A stretch of 42,675 nt of DNA from an uncultured Eubacteriales bacterium (GCA_905205975.1 CAJLFQ010000012.1:1-42675); one strand, 5' to 3'. Positions 31,285 to 40,092 are shown, counted from the stretch's first letter. A program made the numbers and translations. Notes: generated by a model from the sequence alone, not told the origin.

Positions 31285-31326
31285 ACCAGTACCGATGAAC
31301 CGATACCGATAAACCGATACCGATAA
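31285..31326 (+). repeat. Tandem 14-bp repeats (five ACCGAT hexamers) in the tetR leader
   Basis: ACCGATACCGATAA occurs twice exactly (31299-31312, 31313-31326) after a degenerate third copy (31285-31298). ACCGAT thus starts at 31291, 31299, 31305, 31313 and 31319, with alternating 8- and 6-bp steps. The array fills the untranslated leader from about +8 to the ribosome site (AAGGAAGGAG, 31325-31334). This position suits an iterated operator for autoregulation by the TetR protein. Confidence 0.8.
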
Positions 31327-31348
31327 GGAAGGAGCTGACCGAACCGCT

Positions 31349-31933
31349 GTGGCATCGTTTACTAAAAAAGCCATCGTACAGACCTTTCTGAAGCTGCTGG
31401 ATGATCGTCCGCTGAATCAGATTACCGTCAAGGATATCGTCGAGGCATGCGGCATCAACCGCAATTCCTTCTATTATCATTTTGAGGATCTGCCTTCCCT
31501 GCTGGAGGAAATCCTGAAAGACGAAGCAGACCGCATCATCAATGAACACGCCAGCGTCAGCTCTTTGGAAGACTGTCTCTGCGTCGCCATTGACTTTGCG
31601 CTCAAGCACAAGCGCGCCGTCATGCACACATACGGCGCAACCAACCGCGCCCTCTACGAACAATATTTAGACCGCGTTTCTCAGTACGTCGTCTCCGAGT
31701 ATGTCAACATGAAGTTCAAGGAAATCCCGGCGAATCCGGCCGATAAGGAGCTTTTGATTCACTTTTTCAAATGCATTCTGATCGGCGGTGCGCTCGACTG
31801 GATTGCAGACGGCATGCGCTATGACATCCGCCAGCACGTGCGGCGTCTGTGCCTGCTCTTTGACGGCACCGTTGAAGAAGCCCTGCACCGCAGCGCGGAT
31901 ATGCCGAACACTTCTGCGGACGCTGCAACCTGA
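31349..31933 (+). CDS. TetR family transcriptional regulator
   Basis: 194-aa one-component regulator. The N-terminal helix-turn-helix (about 6-52) reads AIVQTFLKLLDDRPLNQITVKDI (in part) and ACGINRNSFYYHFEDLPSLL, the typical TetR signature. The C-terminal domain (about 60-185) is helical and ligand-binding; it resembles the TetR_C_7/YbiH-like type, although this is a visual call. Initiation is at GTG (31349), 14 nt after AAGGAAGGAG, a longer than usual gap; no nearer in-frame start exists. Directly upstream is the ACCGAT array. Downstream are an MMPL transporter and a secreted coiled-repeat protein on the same strand, which it probably represses. Confidence 0.9.
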   Translation: MASFTKKAIVQTFLKLLDDRPLNQITVKDIVEACGINRNSFYYHFEDLPSLLEEILKDEADRIINEHASVSSLEDCLCVAIDFALKHKRAVMHTYGATNRALYEQYLDRVSQYVVSEYVNMKFKEIPANPADKELLIHFFKCILIGGALDWIADGMRYDIRQHVRRLCLLFDGTVEEALHRSADMPNTSADAAT

Positions 31934-31993
31934 TCCTTTTGCCCTGCCGATTTGGGCAGATTCCTGTTTCTGTCTGATTTTTGGATATTTTAC

Positions 31994-32026
31994 GCCCCGT
32001 GCCTACTTTTTCGGCACGGGGCTTTT
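31994..32026 (+). terminator. Intrinsic terminator after tetR
   Basis: GCCCCGTGCC (31994-32003) pairs with GGCACGGGGC (32013-32022), followed by TTTT (32023-32026). The T tract is short, so read-through into the MMPL gene is possible. Confidence 0.75.
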
Positions 32027-32057
32027 GCTGTCTATTTTCCTTTTGCCGGCGCTGCGC

Positions 32058-32063
32058 TATAAT
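32058..32063 (+). promoter_or_regulatory. Possible -10 box of the MMPL operon
   Basis: A perfect TATAAT (32058-32063) is present, but the matching -35 (TTTTCC, 32035-32040) is poor, as expected for an activated or repressed promoter. The following leader contains one ACCGAT (32115-32120), the unit repeated in the tetR leader. Confidence 0.45.
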
Positions 32064-32153
32064 AAAAAGCGCCGTTTGGGCGGCGGAACGCGTCCAAATC
32101 GGCTAATTCTATCAACCGATTCAATCAAACCAAACAGGAAGGATCTGGGAAGC

Positions 32154-34232
32154 ATGAAATTCGGAAAAGCGGTCGTGAAATGCCGTGTGCCGATTTTGAT
32201 TGTTGCGCTGGCACTGCTCATTCCGGCAGTGTTCGGCATGGTCAACACACGGATCAACTACGACATGCTCAACTACCTGCCGGAAGACATGGATACCGTC
32301 ATCGGGCAGGATGAACTGATGGAAGACTTCGGCAAAGGGGCGTTTTCCTTTATTATTGTAGAGGATATGCCTGCGAAGGACGTTTCCGCGCTGAAAACCA
32401 AAATCGAAGCCGTCAACCATGTTGAAACGGTGCTTTGGTACGACAGCATTGCTGACATCTCTATCCCGATGGAGATTCTGCCGGACTCGCTCTATGAGGT
32501 GTTCAACGCTGGCAACGCAACCATGATGGCCGTCTTCTTCGACACGTCCACTTCGTCGGACGATACGATGGACGCCATTCGGGAAATCCGCTCTATCGCC
32601 GGGAAACAGTGTTTTGTCTCCGGCATGTCTGCACTGGTCACGGATCTGAAAGACCTCTGCGAACAGGAAGAGCCGATTTACGTGGCCATTGCCGTTGTGC
32701 TGGCGACCGTCGCCATGATGCTTTTCATGGACAACTGGCTGATCCCGTTCGTCTTCCTGGCCAGCATCGGCATCGCCATTGTGATCAACCTGGGCACCAA
32801 CTACTTCATGGGTGAAATATCTTACATCACCAAGGCGCTCTCCGCCGTTTTACAGCTCGCCGTCACCATGGACTACTCCATCTTCCTGTGGCACAGCTAC
32901 AATGAACAGCGCGCGTCCTATCCAGACCGGCTGGAAGCCATGGGCCGCGCCATTCACGAGACGCTGACTTCCGTCGTCGGCAGCTCCATCACCACCATCG
33001 CCGGGTTCATCGCGCTCTGCTTCATGAGCTTCACGCTCGGGCGCGACCTGGGCATCGTCATGGCAAAGGGCGTTCTGCTGGGCGTTCTCAGCTGCGTGAC
33101 CGTTCTGCCGGCCATGATTCTCGTCCTCGACAAGCCGCTGCAAAAAACCATGCACCGCTCCATCATCCCGCAGATGGGCAAACTTTCGAAGGGCATCGTC
33201 AAAATCTTCCCGGTGTTTCTGGTTCTTTTCGTCGCGCTGGTCATCCCCTTCTATTACGGCTATGACAAGACCAACGACGAAGTTTATTACGACATGGGCG
33301 AATGCCTGCCGGAAAACATCGATTATGTCACCGCCAACCGGAAACTGCAGGATGAGTTCAACGTCGCTTCGACGCACATGATCCTCGTAGACGCCAACCT
33401 TCCGTCGAAAGACGTCAAGGCAATGGCCAAAGAAATGGAAGCCGTGGACGGCGTCAAATATGTCATCGGGCTGGATACGCTGCTCGGTTCCCGTCTGCCG
33501 GAAGCTTTCCTTCCGGACGCCGTAACCAGCACGCTGAAAAGCGACCGTTGGCAGCTGCTGCTGATCAACTCGGAATACCGCGTCGCCAGCGCAGCCGTCA
33601 ATACGCAGATCGATGCGCTGAACACGATTTTGAAGCGTTACGATGAAGGCGCCATGCTGATCGGCGAAGGCCCCTGCATGAAGGATATGATCGAAACGAC
33701 CGACACCGACTTCAAGGTCGTTAACACCATCTCCATCGTCGCCATCTTCGTCATTATCCTGCTCGTTGAAAAAAGCATCTCTCTGCCGTTCATTCTGGTG
33801 GCCGTCATTGAGCTGGCCATCTTCATCAACCTCGGCCTGCCGCACTTCCTGGGTCAGTCGCTGCCGTTTATCGCCCCGATCTGCATCAGCACGATTCAGC
33901 TCGGCGCAACCGTGGACTACGCGATTCTGATGACGACGCGCTACAAAACAGAACGGGCTGCCGGTCAGGACAAGCGAACGGCTGTGACAACGGCGCTGTC
34001 CACCTCGATTCCGTCGATCCTCGTCAGCGCCCTCGGCCTGTTTGCCGCAACATTCGGCGTTGCCGTTTACTCCGACATTGACATCATCAGCTCGATGTGC
34101 TCCCTGATGGCGCGCGGCGCAATCATCAGTATGTTCTGCGTCGTTCTGATTCTCCCGGCCATGCTGATGCTGTTTGACAAAATCATCCGTGCGACCACGC
34201 TCGGCTTCAAAGCAAAAAAACAGGAAAAATAA
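32154..34232 (+). CDS. MMPL/RND family membrane transporter
   Basis: 692-aa RND-superfamily protein of the MMPL type seen in Firmicutes. It shows two repeats, each with one N-terminal membrane helix (about 10-30 and 345-365), an extracytoplasmic domain, and a block of five helices (about 175-330 and 520-685). Proton-relay acids are likely in LAVTMDYSIFLWHSY and LGATVDYAILMTTRY, the conserved TMDYS/TVDYA motif at the start of the fourth helix of each half. MMPL proteins export lipids or amphiphilic molecules. The start at 32154 follows AGGAAGGA; the frame is open upstream through tetR. The gene for a secreted coiled-repeat protein starts 21 bp after its stop, a pairing that recurs in Firmicutes. 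Confidence 0.93.
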   Translation: MKFGKAVVKCRVPILIVALALLIPAVFGMVNTRINYDMLNYLPEDMDTVIGQDELMEDFGKGAFSFIIVEDMPAKDVSALKTKIEAVNHVETVLWYDSIADISIPMEILPDSLYEVFNAGNATMMAVFFDTSTSSDDTMDAIREIRSIAGKQCFVSGMSALVTDLKDLCEQEEPIYVAIAVVLATVAMMLFMDNWLIPFVFLASIGIAIVINLGTNYFMGEISYITKALSAVLQLAVTMDYSIFLWHSYNEQRASYPDRLEAMGRAIHETLTSVVGSSITTIAGFIALCFMSFTLGRDLGIVMAKGVLLGVLSCVTVLPAMILVLDKPLQKTMHRSIIPQMGKLSKGIVKIFPVFLVLFVALVIPFYYGYDKTNDEVYYDMGECLPENIDYVTANRKLQDEFNVASTHMILVDANLPSKDVKAMAKEMEAVDGVKYVIGLDTLLGSRLPEAFLPDAVTSTLKSDRWQLLLINSEYRVASAAVNTQIDALNTILKRYDEGAMLIGEGPCMKDMIETTDTDFKVVNTISIVAIFVIILLVEKSISLPFILVAVIELAIFINLGLPHFLGQSLPFIAPICISTIQLGATVDYAILMTTRYKTERAAGQDKRTAVTTALSTSIPSILVSALGLFAATFGVAVYSDIDIISSMCSLMARGAIISMFCVVLILPAMLMLFDKIIRATTLGFKAKKQEK

Positions 34233-34253
34233 GAGACAACGGAGGCTATTCAT

Positions 34254-36332
34254 ATGAAACGTTTTGAAAAGCATCTTTTGACCAAGGCGCTGCCGCTTGT
34301 TTTGTGCGGCGCCATGGTATTCGGCAGTTCTGCCGTTGCCGCTTCCGTCCCAGCGGCGGACAGCAGCCTGAAAACCGGCATGACGGCCGGCGCATCCGGC
34401 GCGAAAACAGAGTCTTCCGTTTCCAAAGACGAAACGGTTTACGTCATCGCCGGTGCAGACGGTTCCACGCAGAAAGTCATTGTCAGCGACTGGCTCAAAA
34501 ATCCGGACGCCGGCAGCACCCTTTCCGACCGCAGCACGCTGAGCGGCATTGAAAACGTCAAAGGCGAAGAAACCTTCACCACAGGCGACAACGATGCACT
34601 CACCTGGAATGCAAACGGGAAAGACATCTACTATCAGGGCGTCAGCAATCGGACGCCGCCGGTCACGTTTGCCATTCACTATACGCTGGACGGCAAAGAG
34701 GTTTCCGCCTCCGAAATCGCAGGCAAGAGCGGCCGGGTTTCCATCCGCTTCGACTATACCAACCATGAAACGCGCCGCGTCGAGGTCAACGGCACCTCGC
34801 GTGATGTCTGCGTCCCCTTCCTCGCGCTGACGGGCATCTTCCTGTCGAACGATCACTTCACCAACGTCGAAGTCACCAACGCCCGTCTGGCGAATGACGG
34901 CGACCGGACGATTATCATCGGCGCCGCGCTGCCGGGTCTGGCAGAAAGCCTGAATCTAGACAGCGATACGATCTCGCTGCCGGAATCGTTTGAAATCACC
35001 GCAGACGCCACGAATTTTGAATTGCTGACAAGCGTCACCGTCGTGACCAACGAGCTTTTCAGCAAAATCAACCTGAGCAATGCCGATGAACTGTCCGGGC
35101 TGAGCGACTCGATGGACGCTTTGACCAGCGCAGTCGATCAGCTGACCAAAGGGTCTGCGGATCTGTCGACCGGTCTGAACACGCTGCTTGACAAATCGGG
35201 CGATCTGATCGCCGGGATTGACGCGCTGGCAGCCGGCGCGGGCCAGCTGGCTTCCGGCGCTGCGCAGCTGGATCAGGGCGCAGGCGCGCTGAAATCCGGT
35301 TCTGCCTCGCTGGTGAACGGACTGAACCAGCTCACCGCCAACAACGCCGCACTGTCCGGCGGCGCCAAACAGGTCTTTGAATCGCTGCTTGCAATGGCAG
35401 ACACGCAGCTCGCTGCTGCCGGTTTGCAGACCGACAAGCTGACCATTGAAAATTACAGCACGGTTTTGGGCAAACTTCTCTCCTCGCTCGATGAATCGAA
35501 CGTCCGCGCTATGGCGGAATCCGCCGCCCGCACCAAAGTGGAAGCGGCTGTCCGCGCGCAGGAAAGCGTCATTCGTGCACAGGTTGAATCCGCCGTTCAG
35601 GCACAGGTGCTGGAAGGCGTGCTGAAAGCCGCCGGGAAACCGATGACCGCCGAACAGTATCAGGCCGCCGTGGCTGCAGGTCAGATTCCGGCCGAGATGC
35701 AGGCGCAGGTTGAAGCCGCTGTCTCCGCACAGATGGCCTCCGCGCAGATCCAGGCAACCATTTCCTCGACTGTCGAATCCAAGATTCAGGAACTCGTCGA
35801 TCAGAATATGCAGTCTGCCGACGTCGTCAAACAAATCGAAGCCGCTGTGGAAAGCGCCAAGGCCGGTGCTTCCAGTCTGGCTTCGCTGAAGGCGCAGTTT
35901 GACAGCTACAATGAATTTTATCAGGGACTGCTCACCTATACGGCCGGCGTCGCCAGTGCCAAGGATGGCGCCGCGCAGCTGGCCGACGGTGCAGCAACGC
36001 TGAAAAACGGTTCCGCATCCCTGTCCGCTGGCGCTACTGAGCTGAAAAACGGGCTTGCTTCGCTTCAGAGCGGCAGCAGCGCACTGGTGGACGGCGTCAA
36101 GCAGCTTGCGGATGGCGCAAAACAGCTTGCCGACGGCTTCACCCAGTTCAAGGAACAGGGCATTGAAAAACTCGTCGGCGCCGTGGAAGGCGACCTCGAA
36201 GGTCTGCTCGACGGTCTGACCGCTGTCTGCGATGCGTCGAAAGACTATGCCTCCTTCGCCGGGATCGGCGACAACATGAACGGCAGCGTCCGCTTCATCT
36301 ATCGGACCGAAGCGGTCAAAGCCGCGGACTAA
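34254..36332 (+). CDS. Secreted alanine-rich coiled-repeat protein partnered with the MMPL transporter
   Basis: 692 aa with a signal peptide (MKRFEKHLLTKALPLVLCGA start, cleavage near 30). Residues about 40-270 are a beta-rich domain (VTFAIHYTLDGKEV, GRVSIRFDYTNH). The rest is long helical coiled coil with YhgE/Pip-like repeats in two clusters. The first (about 285-375) has LAAGAGQLASGAAQLDQGAGAL, the second (about 570-640) has AAQLADGAATLKNGSASLSAGA; each is given only in part here by its period G-A-x-x-L-x-x/x-G. Between them lies a Gln/Ala/Glu helix (about 420-530). No C-terminal membrane helix is visible, unlike YhgE. It starts 21 bp after the MMPL gene with a good ribosome site, so it is probably the extracytoplasmic partner of that transporter. 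Confidence 0.82.
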   Translation: MKRFEKHLLTKALPLVLCGAMVFGSSAVAASVPAADSSLKTGMTAGASGAKTESSVSKDETVYVIAGADGSTQKVIVSDWLKNPDAGSTLSDRSTLSGIENVKGEETFTTGDNDALTWNANGKDIYYQGVSNRTPPVTFAIHYTLDGKEVSASEIAGKSGRVSIRFDYTNHETRRVEVNGTSRDVCVPFLALTGIFLSNDHFTNVEVTNARLANDGDRTIIIGAALPGLAESLNLDSDTISLPESFEITADATNFELLTSVTVVTNELFSKINLSNADELSGLSDSMDALTSAVDQLTKGSADLSTGLNTLLDKSGDLIAGIDALAAGAGQLASGAAQLDQGAGALKSGSASLVNGLNQLTANNAALSGGAKQVFESLLAMADTQLAAAGLQTDKLTIENYSTVLGKLLSSLDESNVRAMAESAARTKVEAAVRAQESVIRAQVESAVQAQVLEGVLKAAGKPMTAEQYQAAVAAGQIPAEMQAQVEAAVSAQMASAQIQATISSTVESKIQELVDQNMQSADVVKQIEAAVESAKAGASSLASLKAQFDSYNEFYQGLLTYTAGVASAKDGAAQLADGAATLKNGSASLSAGATELKNGLASLQSGSSALVDGVKQLADGAKQLADGFTQFKEQGIEKLVGAVEGDLEGLLDGLTAVCDASKDYASFAGIGDNMNGSVRFIYRTEAVKAAD

Positions 36333-36371
36333 ACTTGCTGATCTCTTTTATTTGACCCATCTCTTCCTTCC

Positions 36372-36446
36372 AAACATTTCCCGCACAAACATTTCCCGCG
36401 CAAACATTTCCCGCGCAAACATTTCCCGCGCAAACATTTCCCGCGC
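36372..36446. repeat. Five tandem 15-bp repeats
   Basis: The unit AAACATTTCCCGCGC is repeated head to tail at 36372, 36387, 36402, 36417 and 36432. Only the first copy differs, by one base (A for G at position 14). The array lies directly against the terminator stem in the 3' untranslated region of the coiled-repeat protein gene. The near-identical copies suggest recent expansion by slippage. Confidence 0.95.
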
Positions 36447-36491
36447 AAAAGCAGCCGCCAGCCGGATTGTTTCCAGCTGGCGGCTGCTTTT
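36447..36491. terminator. Bidirectional terminator between convergent genes
   Basis: A 16-bp perfect stem (36447-36462 with 36476-36491) starts with AAAA and ends with TTTT, so it can serve the plus-strand coiled-repeat gene and the minus-strand permease gene (stop at 36504). Confidence 0.88.
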
Positions 36492-36503
36492 GCCGAAACA
36501 GGG

Positions 36504-38597
36504 TCAATCTGCCTGGTTGAGCTGTTTATAGAGGGTCCTTGCTTCGCCGGGGTTCAGACGGATGAAGACGGTGCCGTCAACCGGTTCGTTATTGCCGTAC
36601 CACTGGAAGGAAAGCACCATGACCGGCATATCCGGGTCGATCTCCGTGCCGTCGGCCTGCTGTGCGGCGCGGTTCAGCAGCAGCTGCACCGCTGCGCGCT
36701 CCTCCTGTTCTTCTGCCCCGCTGCCGCTTGAACAGGAGCAGACAAACCCCTCTTCTGCGCTGTAGCCGGGAATCGCTGCATTGACAAACCGCGCCGTGAC
36801 ATACATCTCGTAGTACTCACGGTCGCCGTCCGCATGCGCCAGCACTTCCGCCGCCCTTCTGACTGCCGGAAGCAGTTTGTTCTTTCCGGACACAAACCGC
36901 TCGAAGAGCTTCGGCGTATAGCGGTTCAGCGGATATCTGGAAAAGAACTGCGTGAATCCTTTCGTGCCGGAGACGCCGATGGAAAGCAGACCCCGATACG
37001 GGTCTTCGCTGATGGCGGCGTCGTAGTCCGCTCCGCCGTAAACGCCGACTTCATCCAGATAGGCCTGCCAGATTTCAGCATCCGAGTCCGGCAGAACCCC
37101 GCCAGACACATATCCCATCCGGACAGAGGATACCTCGCTGAGCGACGGCAGCATCCGCTGCGCCGCCACGTATGCCGGTTCCCGCTCCAGGATTTCCAGC
37201 ATCCTCGCCGCCTCCGAGGGCTGGAAGGCAATCCGCCGTTTGAAGGAGCTGAGGCCGGTGGAAATGGTTACGGTGTAAGCGTGAGCGGCATCTGCTTCAT
37301 ATCTGCCGAAGGGATCCGCATCCGCCTGGGCAATTGTCCAGTTGAGCGCCGTTTGGACGATATCGAACAGTTCCGGGTTCTCGAACCAGATGTCACGCGT
37401 CAGCAGCGATGCGTATGACGGATTCCTGCTGTATCGGGAGCCGGTGTCGATCCGGACAGCCCGGATATCACCGGTGTCAACCGTTCTGTGCTGCATAACG
37501 TCCGCCGTTTTGCTCATGCCGGCGTACAGAAGCGTCGGCACCGCAAAGAGCAGCACCAGAAAGAGCGGCAGTGTGGTCAACAGGTTTTTGAACCGCTTGG
37601 TCGTAATCAGCTCATAGATAAAATAGCTGAGCGCCGCCGCCAGGATCAGGATGGCTGAAATGGCAAACTGATCGTTTATATAGCGGAAGACGTTTTCGTT
37701 CTGTGAAATTGCGCAGAACGCCAGCAGCGTCAGGAACGGCAGTGTGATGGCGCTGCGGTAAACGTGCTGCAGCATGCGGCACGGCGCGCTGGATTCCGCC
37801 GTTTCGGCGCGCCGCCGCATATACAGCAGCAAGGCTGCCGCAAAATACAGGACCGCTAAGATGGCGGAGTAGAGGTACGCCCGGCTGAAGGCGATCAGCT
37901 GCGGAACCTCGCCGCGCTCGAAGATGTAGTAAAACACCGTCATCGGCGCAGCCGCAATGTGATAGATCGGATTCAGCCAGAAGGGCAGTTCCCCCGCAGG
38001 CACGAGCGTCGCCTGCGACAGGATGCCTGCGCCGGTCACGGTCATCACGAAGCGCGGCAGAAAGAGAATCAGCGCCGTCAGAATGAGATTGGAAAAGCGC
38101 GTGCCGGAGAGACACACGGCGACAGCCGTTGCACAGGCGACGAGCAGCGTGCCGATGCCGAAATAAGCGAGCAGGTACGGAATCATCACCGGACGGATGG
38201 TGATGCCTGCCAGCGTGTAGCCCAGCCACCCGCTCAGCACCGTCGCGGTCACCGTCCCGGCAATCCACGTCGCCGCGGCTGCAAAGCCCGACAGGAACGT
38301 CGCGCACGCCGTGTTGGGCAGGCTGTAATAGAAATCGCACGCATTTCGGCGGTTCAGGTACGAAAACACGTTGTAGACAAGACCTGCGCCGCCGAGATAC
38401 ATGAACGCCCACAGCACAGGCGTCACGCTGGAAAGCGACATCCGGATGCTGCCGGGATGGTCTGTTGTTACGGTGTAGATCAGCGGCGGCAGCAGCGTAA
38501 TCAAAATGCATGCCGCCGCCAGGATGCAGCCCGTCAGCATCAGCTGGCGGAGCAGATCGGCATACAGCCGGGCGTTAAAAAAACGGTGCTGTTTCAT
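36504..38597 (-). CDS. Large ABC-2 type permease of a GntR-controlled exporter
   Basis: 697-aa membrane protein. About twelve hydrophobic helices occupy residues 15-385 in two blocks (about 15-270 and 285-385). A C-terminal soluble region (about 390-697) contains mixed alpha/beta sequence probably outside the membrane. The arrangement fits the permease of YtrA-type gntR-ABC operons, which respond to cell-envelope stress in Firmicutes; I cannot name the substrate. Its ATG overlaps the stop of the ATPase gene by four bases (ATGA), which indicates translational coupling. The cluster CSCSSGSGAEEQEE near 640-655 is low complexity. It ends at the bidirectional terminator. Confidence 0.85.
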   Translation of the reverse strand: MKQHRFFNARLYADLLRQLMLTGCILAAACILITLLPPLIYTVTTDHPGSIRMSLSSVTPVLWAFMYLGGAGLVYNVFSYLNRRNACDFYYSLPNTACATFLSGFAAAATWIAGTVTATVLSGWLGYTLAGITIRPVMIPYLLAYFGIGTLLVACATAVAVCLSGTRFSNLILTALILFLPRFVMTVTGAGILSQATLVPAGELPFWLNPIYHIAAAPMTVFYYIFERGEVPQLIAFSRAYLYSAILAVLYFAAALLLYMRRRAETAESSAPCRMLQHVYRSAITLPFLTLLAFCAISQNENVFRYINDQFAISAILILAAALSYFIYELITTKRFKNLLTTLPLFLVLLFAVPTLLYAGMSKTADVMQHRTVDTGDIRAVRIDTGSRYSRNPSYASLLTRDIWFENPELFDIVQTALNWTIAQADADPFGRYEADAAHAYTVTISTGLSSFKRRIAFQPSEAARMLEILEREPAYVAAQRMLPSLSEVSSVRMGYVSGGVLPDSDAEIWQAYLDEVGVYGGADYDAAISEDPYRGLLSIGVSGTKGFTQFFSRYPLNRYTPKLFERFVSGKNKLLPAVRRAAEVLAHADGDREYYEMYVTARFVNAAIPGYSAEEGFVCSCSSGSGAEEQEERAAVQLLLNRAAQQADGTEIDPDMPVMVLSFQWYGNNEPVDGTVFIRLNPGEARTLYKQLNQAD

Positions 38598-39508
38598 GCT
38601 TTCTCCTCCCTGCGCAGGATGTCATCAAACACATAGCCGAGCGCTTCCATTTCATAGATGAAGATTTCTTCCAGCGTCAGCGGCAGGATATCGAGCAGCA
38701 GCGGCGACTGTTCCGCCAGCTTCCGTCGAACCGCCTCGCGGTCGCCGCGGACGATGGCATTGGCCACAGAGCCTTTTTTGCTCCAGTCGAGCACCTCAAG
38801 ATCACCCAGAACGCTGCGGTCAAACGGCGCCGCAAACGCAATCTGGACTTTGAACAGGCTGGTCTTCAGGTTTTCAACGTCGCTTTCAAAAATCAGACCG
38901 CCGCGGTGGAGCAGCGCGAGCTGGTCGCAGGTGTCTTCGAGATCCCGCAGAGAGTGGCTGGAAATTACGGCGGCTGCATTTCTCGTCTCCACATCGCTGT
39001 ACAAAACGCGCTTGACCAGATTGCGCATCACCGGATCCAGACCGTCAAACGTCTCGTCGAACAGGATATAGTCCGGCATCGAGGAGAGCGCAAGGATGAT
39101 GGCGGCCTGACGACGCATCCCTTTGGAGAACGTCGCCAGATTTGCCTTCGGGTTCAAGCCGAAAAGCGCGGTCAGCTCGCTGTATCGTTCGTCGGAAAAC
39201 GCCGGGTAGTTCGCCCGGTACAGCGCGGCCATGCGGTTCATTGAGCTGTGCGGCAGGAAGAACAGCTCATCCGGCACGAATGCAATACGCGCTTTCGCCG
39301 CCGGTGAGTCGTAGACCGGCACGCCTTCGACGGTGACGCATCCCTCTGCCGGGCGGTATACGCCGGCAATCAAACGCAGAAACGTCGATTTGCCTGCGCC
39401 GTTTGAACCAACCAAGCCATAAACGCAGCCCTTTGGAATCTGGCAGTTCAATTTGTCCAGCGCCTTGAACGCACCGAACTGCATGGTTACGTTTTCTGCA
39501 CGGATCAT
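38594..39508 (-). CDS. ABC transporter ATP-binding protein
   Basis: 304-aa ATPase subunit. Walker A is GSNGAGKST (34-42). The signature loop is TFSKGMRRQ, a variant of LSGGQ common in ABC-2 exporters. Walker B is YILFDETFDGLD with catalytic Glu, and the switch region is ISSHSLRDLED. The C-terminal 80 residues are an accessory domain (EEIFIYEMEALGYVFDD) as in bacitracin-type exporters. The start overlaps the gntR stop by four bases, and its own stop overlaps the permease start by four. All three proteins should thus be made in a fixed ratio. Confidence 0.93.
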   Translation of the reverse strand: MIRAENVTMQFGAFKALDKLNCQIPKGCVYGLVGSNGAGKSTFLRLIAGVYRPAEGCVTVEGVPVYDSPAAKARIAFVPDELFFLPHSSMNRMAALYRANYPAFSDERYSELTALFGLNPKANLATFSKGMRRQAAIILALSSMPDYILFDETFDGLDPVMRNLVKRVLYSDVETRNAAAVISSHSLRDLEDTCDQLALLHRGGLIFESDVENLKTSLFKVQIAFAAPFDRSVLGDLEVLDWSKKGSVANAIVRGDREAVRRKLAEQSPLLLDILPLTLEEIFIYEMEALGYVFDDILRREEKA

Positions 39509-39897
39509 ACCGCTTTCTCCCCTTTCGTCTGATACACTTCATATCCCTCTGCCAGCGCTTGGCTGGCTTTCTCCTGCGGGACGCCGTATGCGGCCAGCAT
39601 TTCGCCCAGCGCGCGCAGAGCGTTCAGCAGTTCGTCGCAGTCGCTCCGGAGAATTTCCGCTGCGTTGACTGTGATATAGCGCCCCGTCCCCGGCGCGGTA
39701 AAGCAGAGCCCGCGCCTTTCCAAATCGGCATACGCTTTCTGGACGGTATTCGGGTTGATCGACAGTTCCTGCGACAGCGCCCGAACCGATGGCAATGCAG
39801 CATTCGGCGCCAGCAGCCCAAGCAGAATCAGCCGCTCAAACTGTGCCGTCAGCTGCTCGTAAATCGGCGTCGGCGAATACCGGTCAATGGCAAACAT
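39505..39897 (-). CDS. GntR family regulator, YtrA subfamily
   Basis: 130-aa regulator. The N-terminal winged helix (about 8-75) reads YSPTPIYEQLTAQFERLILLG (in part), LPSVRALSQELSINPNTVQKAY (in part) and LCFTAPGTGRYI, the GntR hallmark. The short helical tail (about 80-130) is the YtrA-type dimerisation region. The start at 39897 fits the family N-terminus; the in-frame extension to 39969 runs through the operator and is unlikely. A GGGAG ribosome site lies about 12 nt upstream. It is the first gene of the gntR-ATPase-permease operon, and the inverted repeat at 39976-39996 is a good candidate autoregulatory site. Confidence 0.93.
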   Translation of the reverse strand: MFAIDRYSPTPIYEQLTAQFERLILLGLLAPNAALPSVRALSQELSINPNTVQKAYADLERRGLCFTAPGTGRYITVNAAEILRSDCDELLNALRALGEMLAAYGVPQEKASQALAEGYEVYQTKGEKAV

Positions 39898-39975
39898 CGT
39901 TGATTGCACGCTCCCTTTCCTGTTCCCGCAGGCATTCCGCGTCTGCCGGACGCCTGCGGTGATTTGCATTTTAAC

Positions 39976-39996
39976 TGTACTGTGTGTCGTAGTACA
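39976..39996. promoter_or_regulatory. Inverted-repeat operator of the gntR operon
   Basis: TGTACT (39976-39981) and AGTACA (39991-39996) form a dyad with 9-bp centre, covering the expected start site of the minus-strand promoter. GTACT/AGTAC half-sites are typical for YtrA-type regulators. Confidence 0.75.
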
Positions 39997-40001
39997 CCGT
40001 T

Positions 40002-40030
40002 ATTATAACACATCAAAAACCGGCTGTCAA
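40002..40030 (-). promoter_or_regulatory. Consensus promoter of the gntR-ABC operon
   Basis: On the minus strand perfect TTGACA (40025-40030), 17 bp, perfect TATAAT (40002-40007). A strong promoter under a nearby operator is the usual pattern of a repressed operon. The CGGCT/AGCCG dyad covers its -35. Confidence 0.92.
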
Positions 40031-40092
40031 GCCGGAATCCGGCAATCCGGCTGAAAATGCCGTTCCATCGGCCGTCCCATCGAAGGAGCCAC

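Noticed and set aside
36316..36507. A 63-aa minus-strand frame with five CAGNV pentapeptides
   Set aside because: It begins inside the end of the permease gene, runs through the terminator stem and owes its repeats to the 15-bp minisatellite. There is no credible ribosome site.
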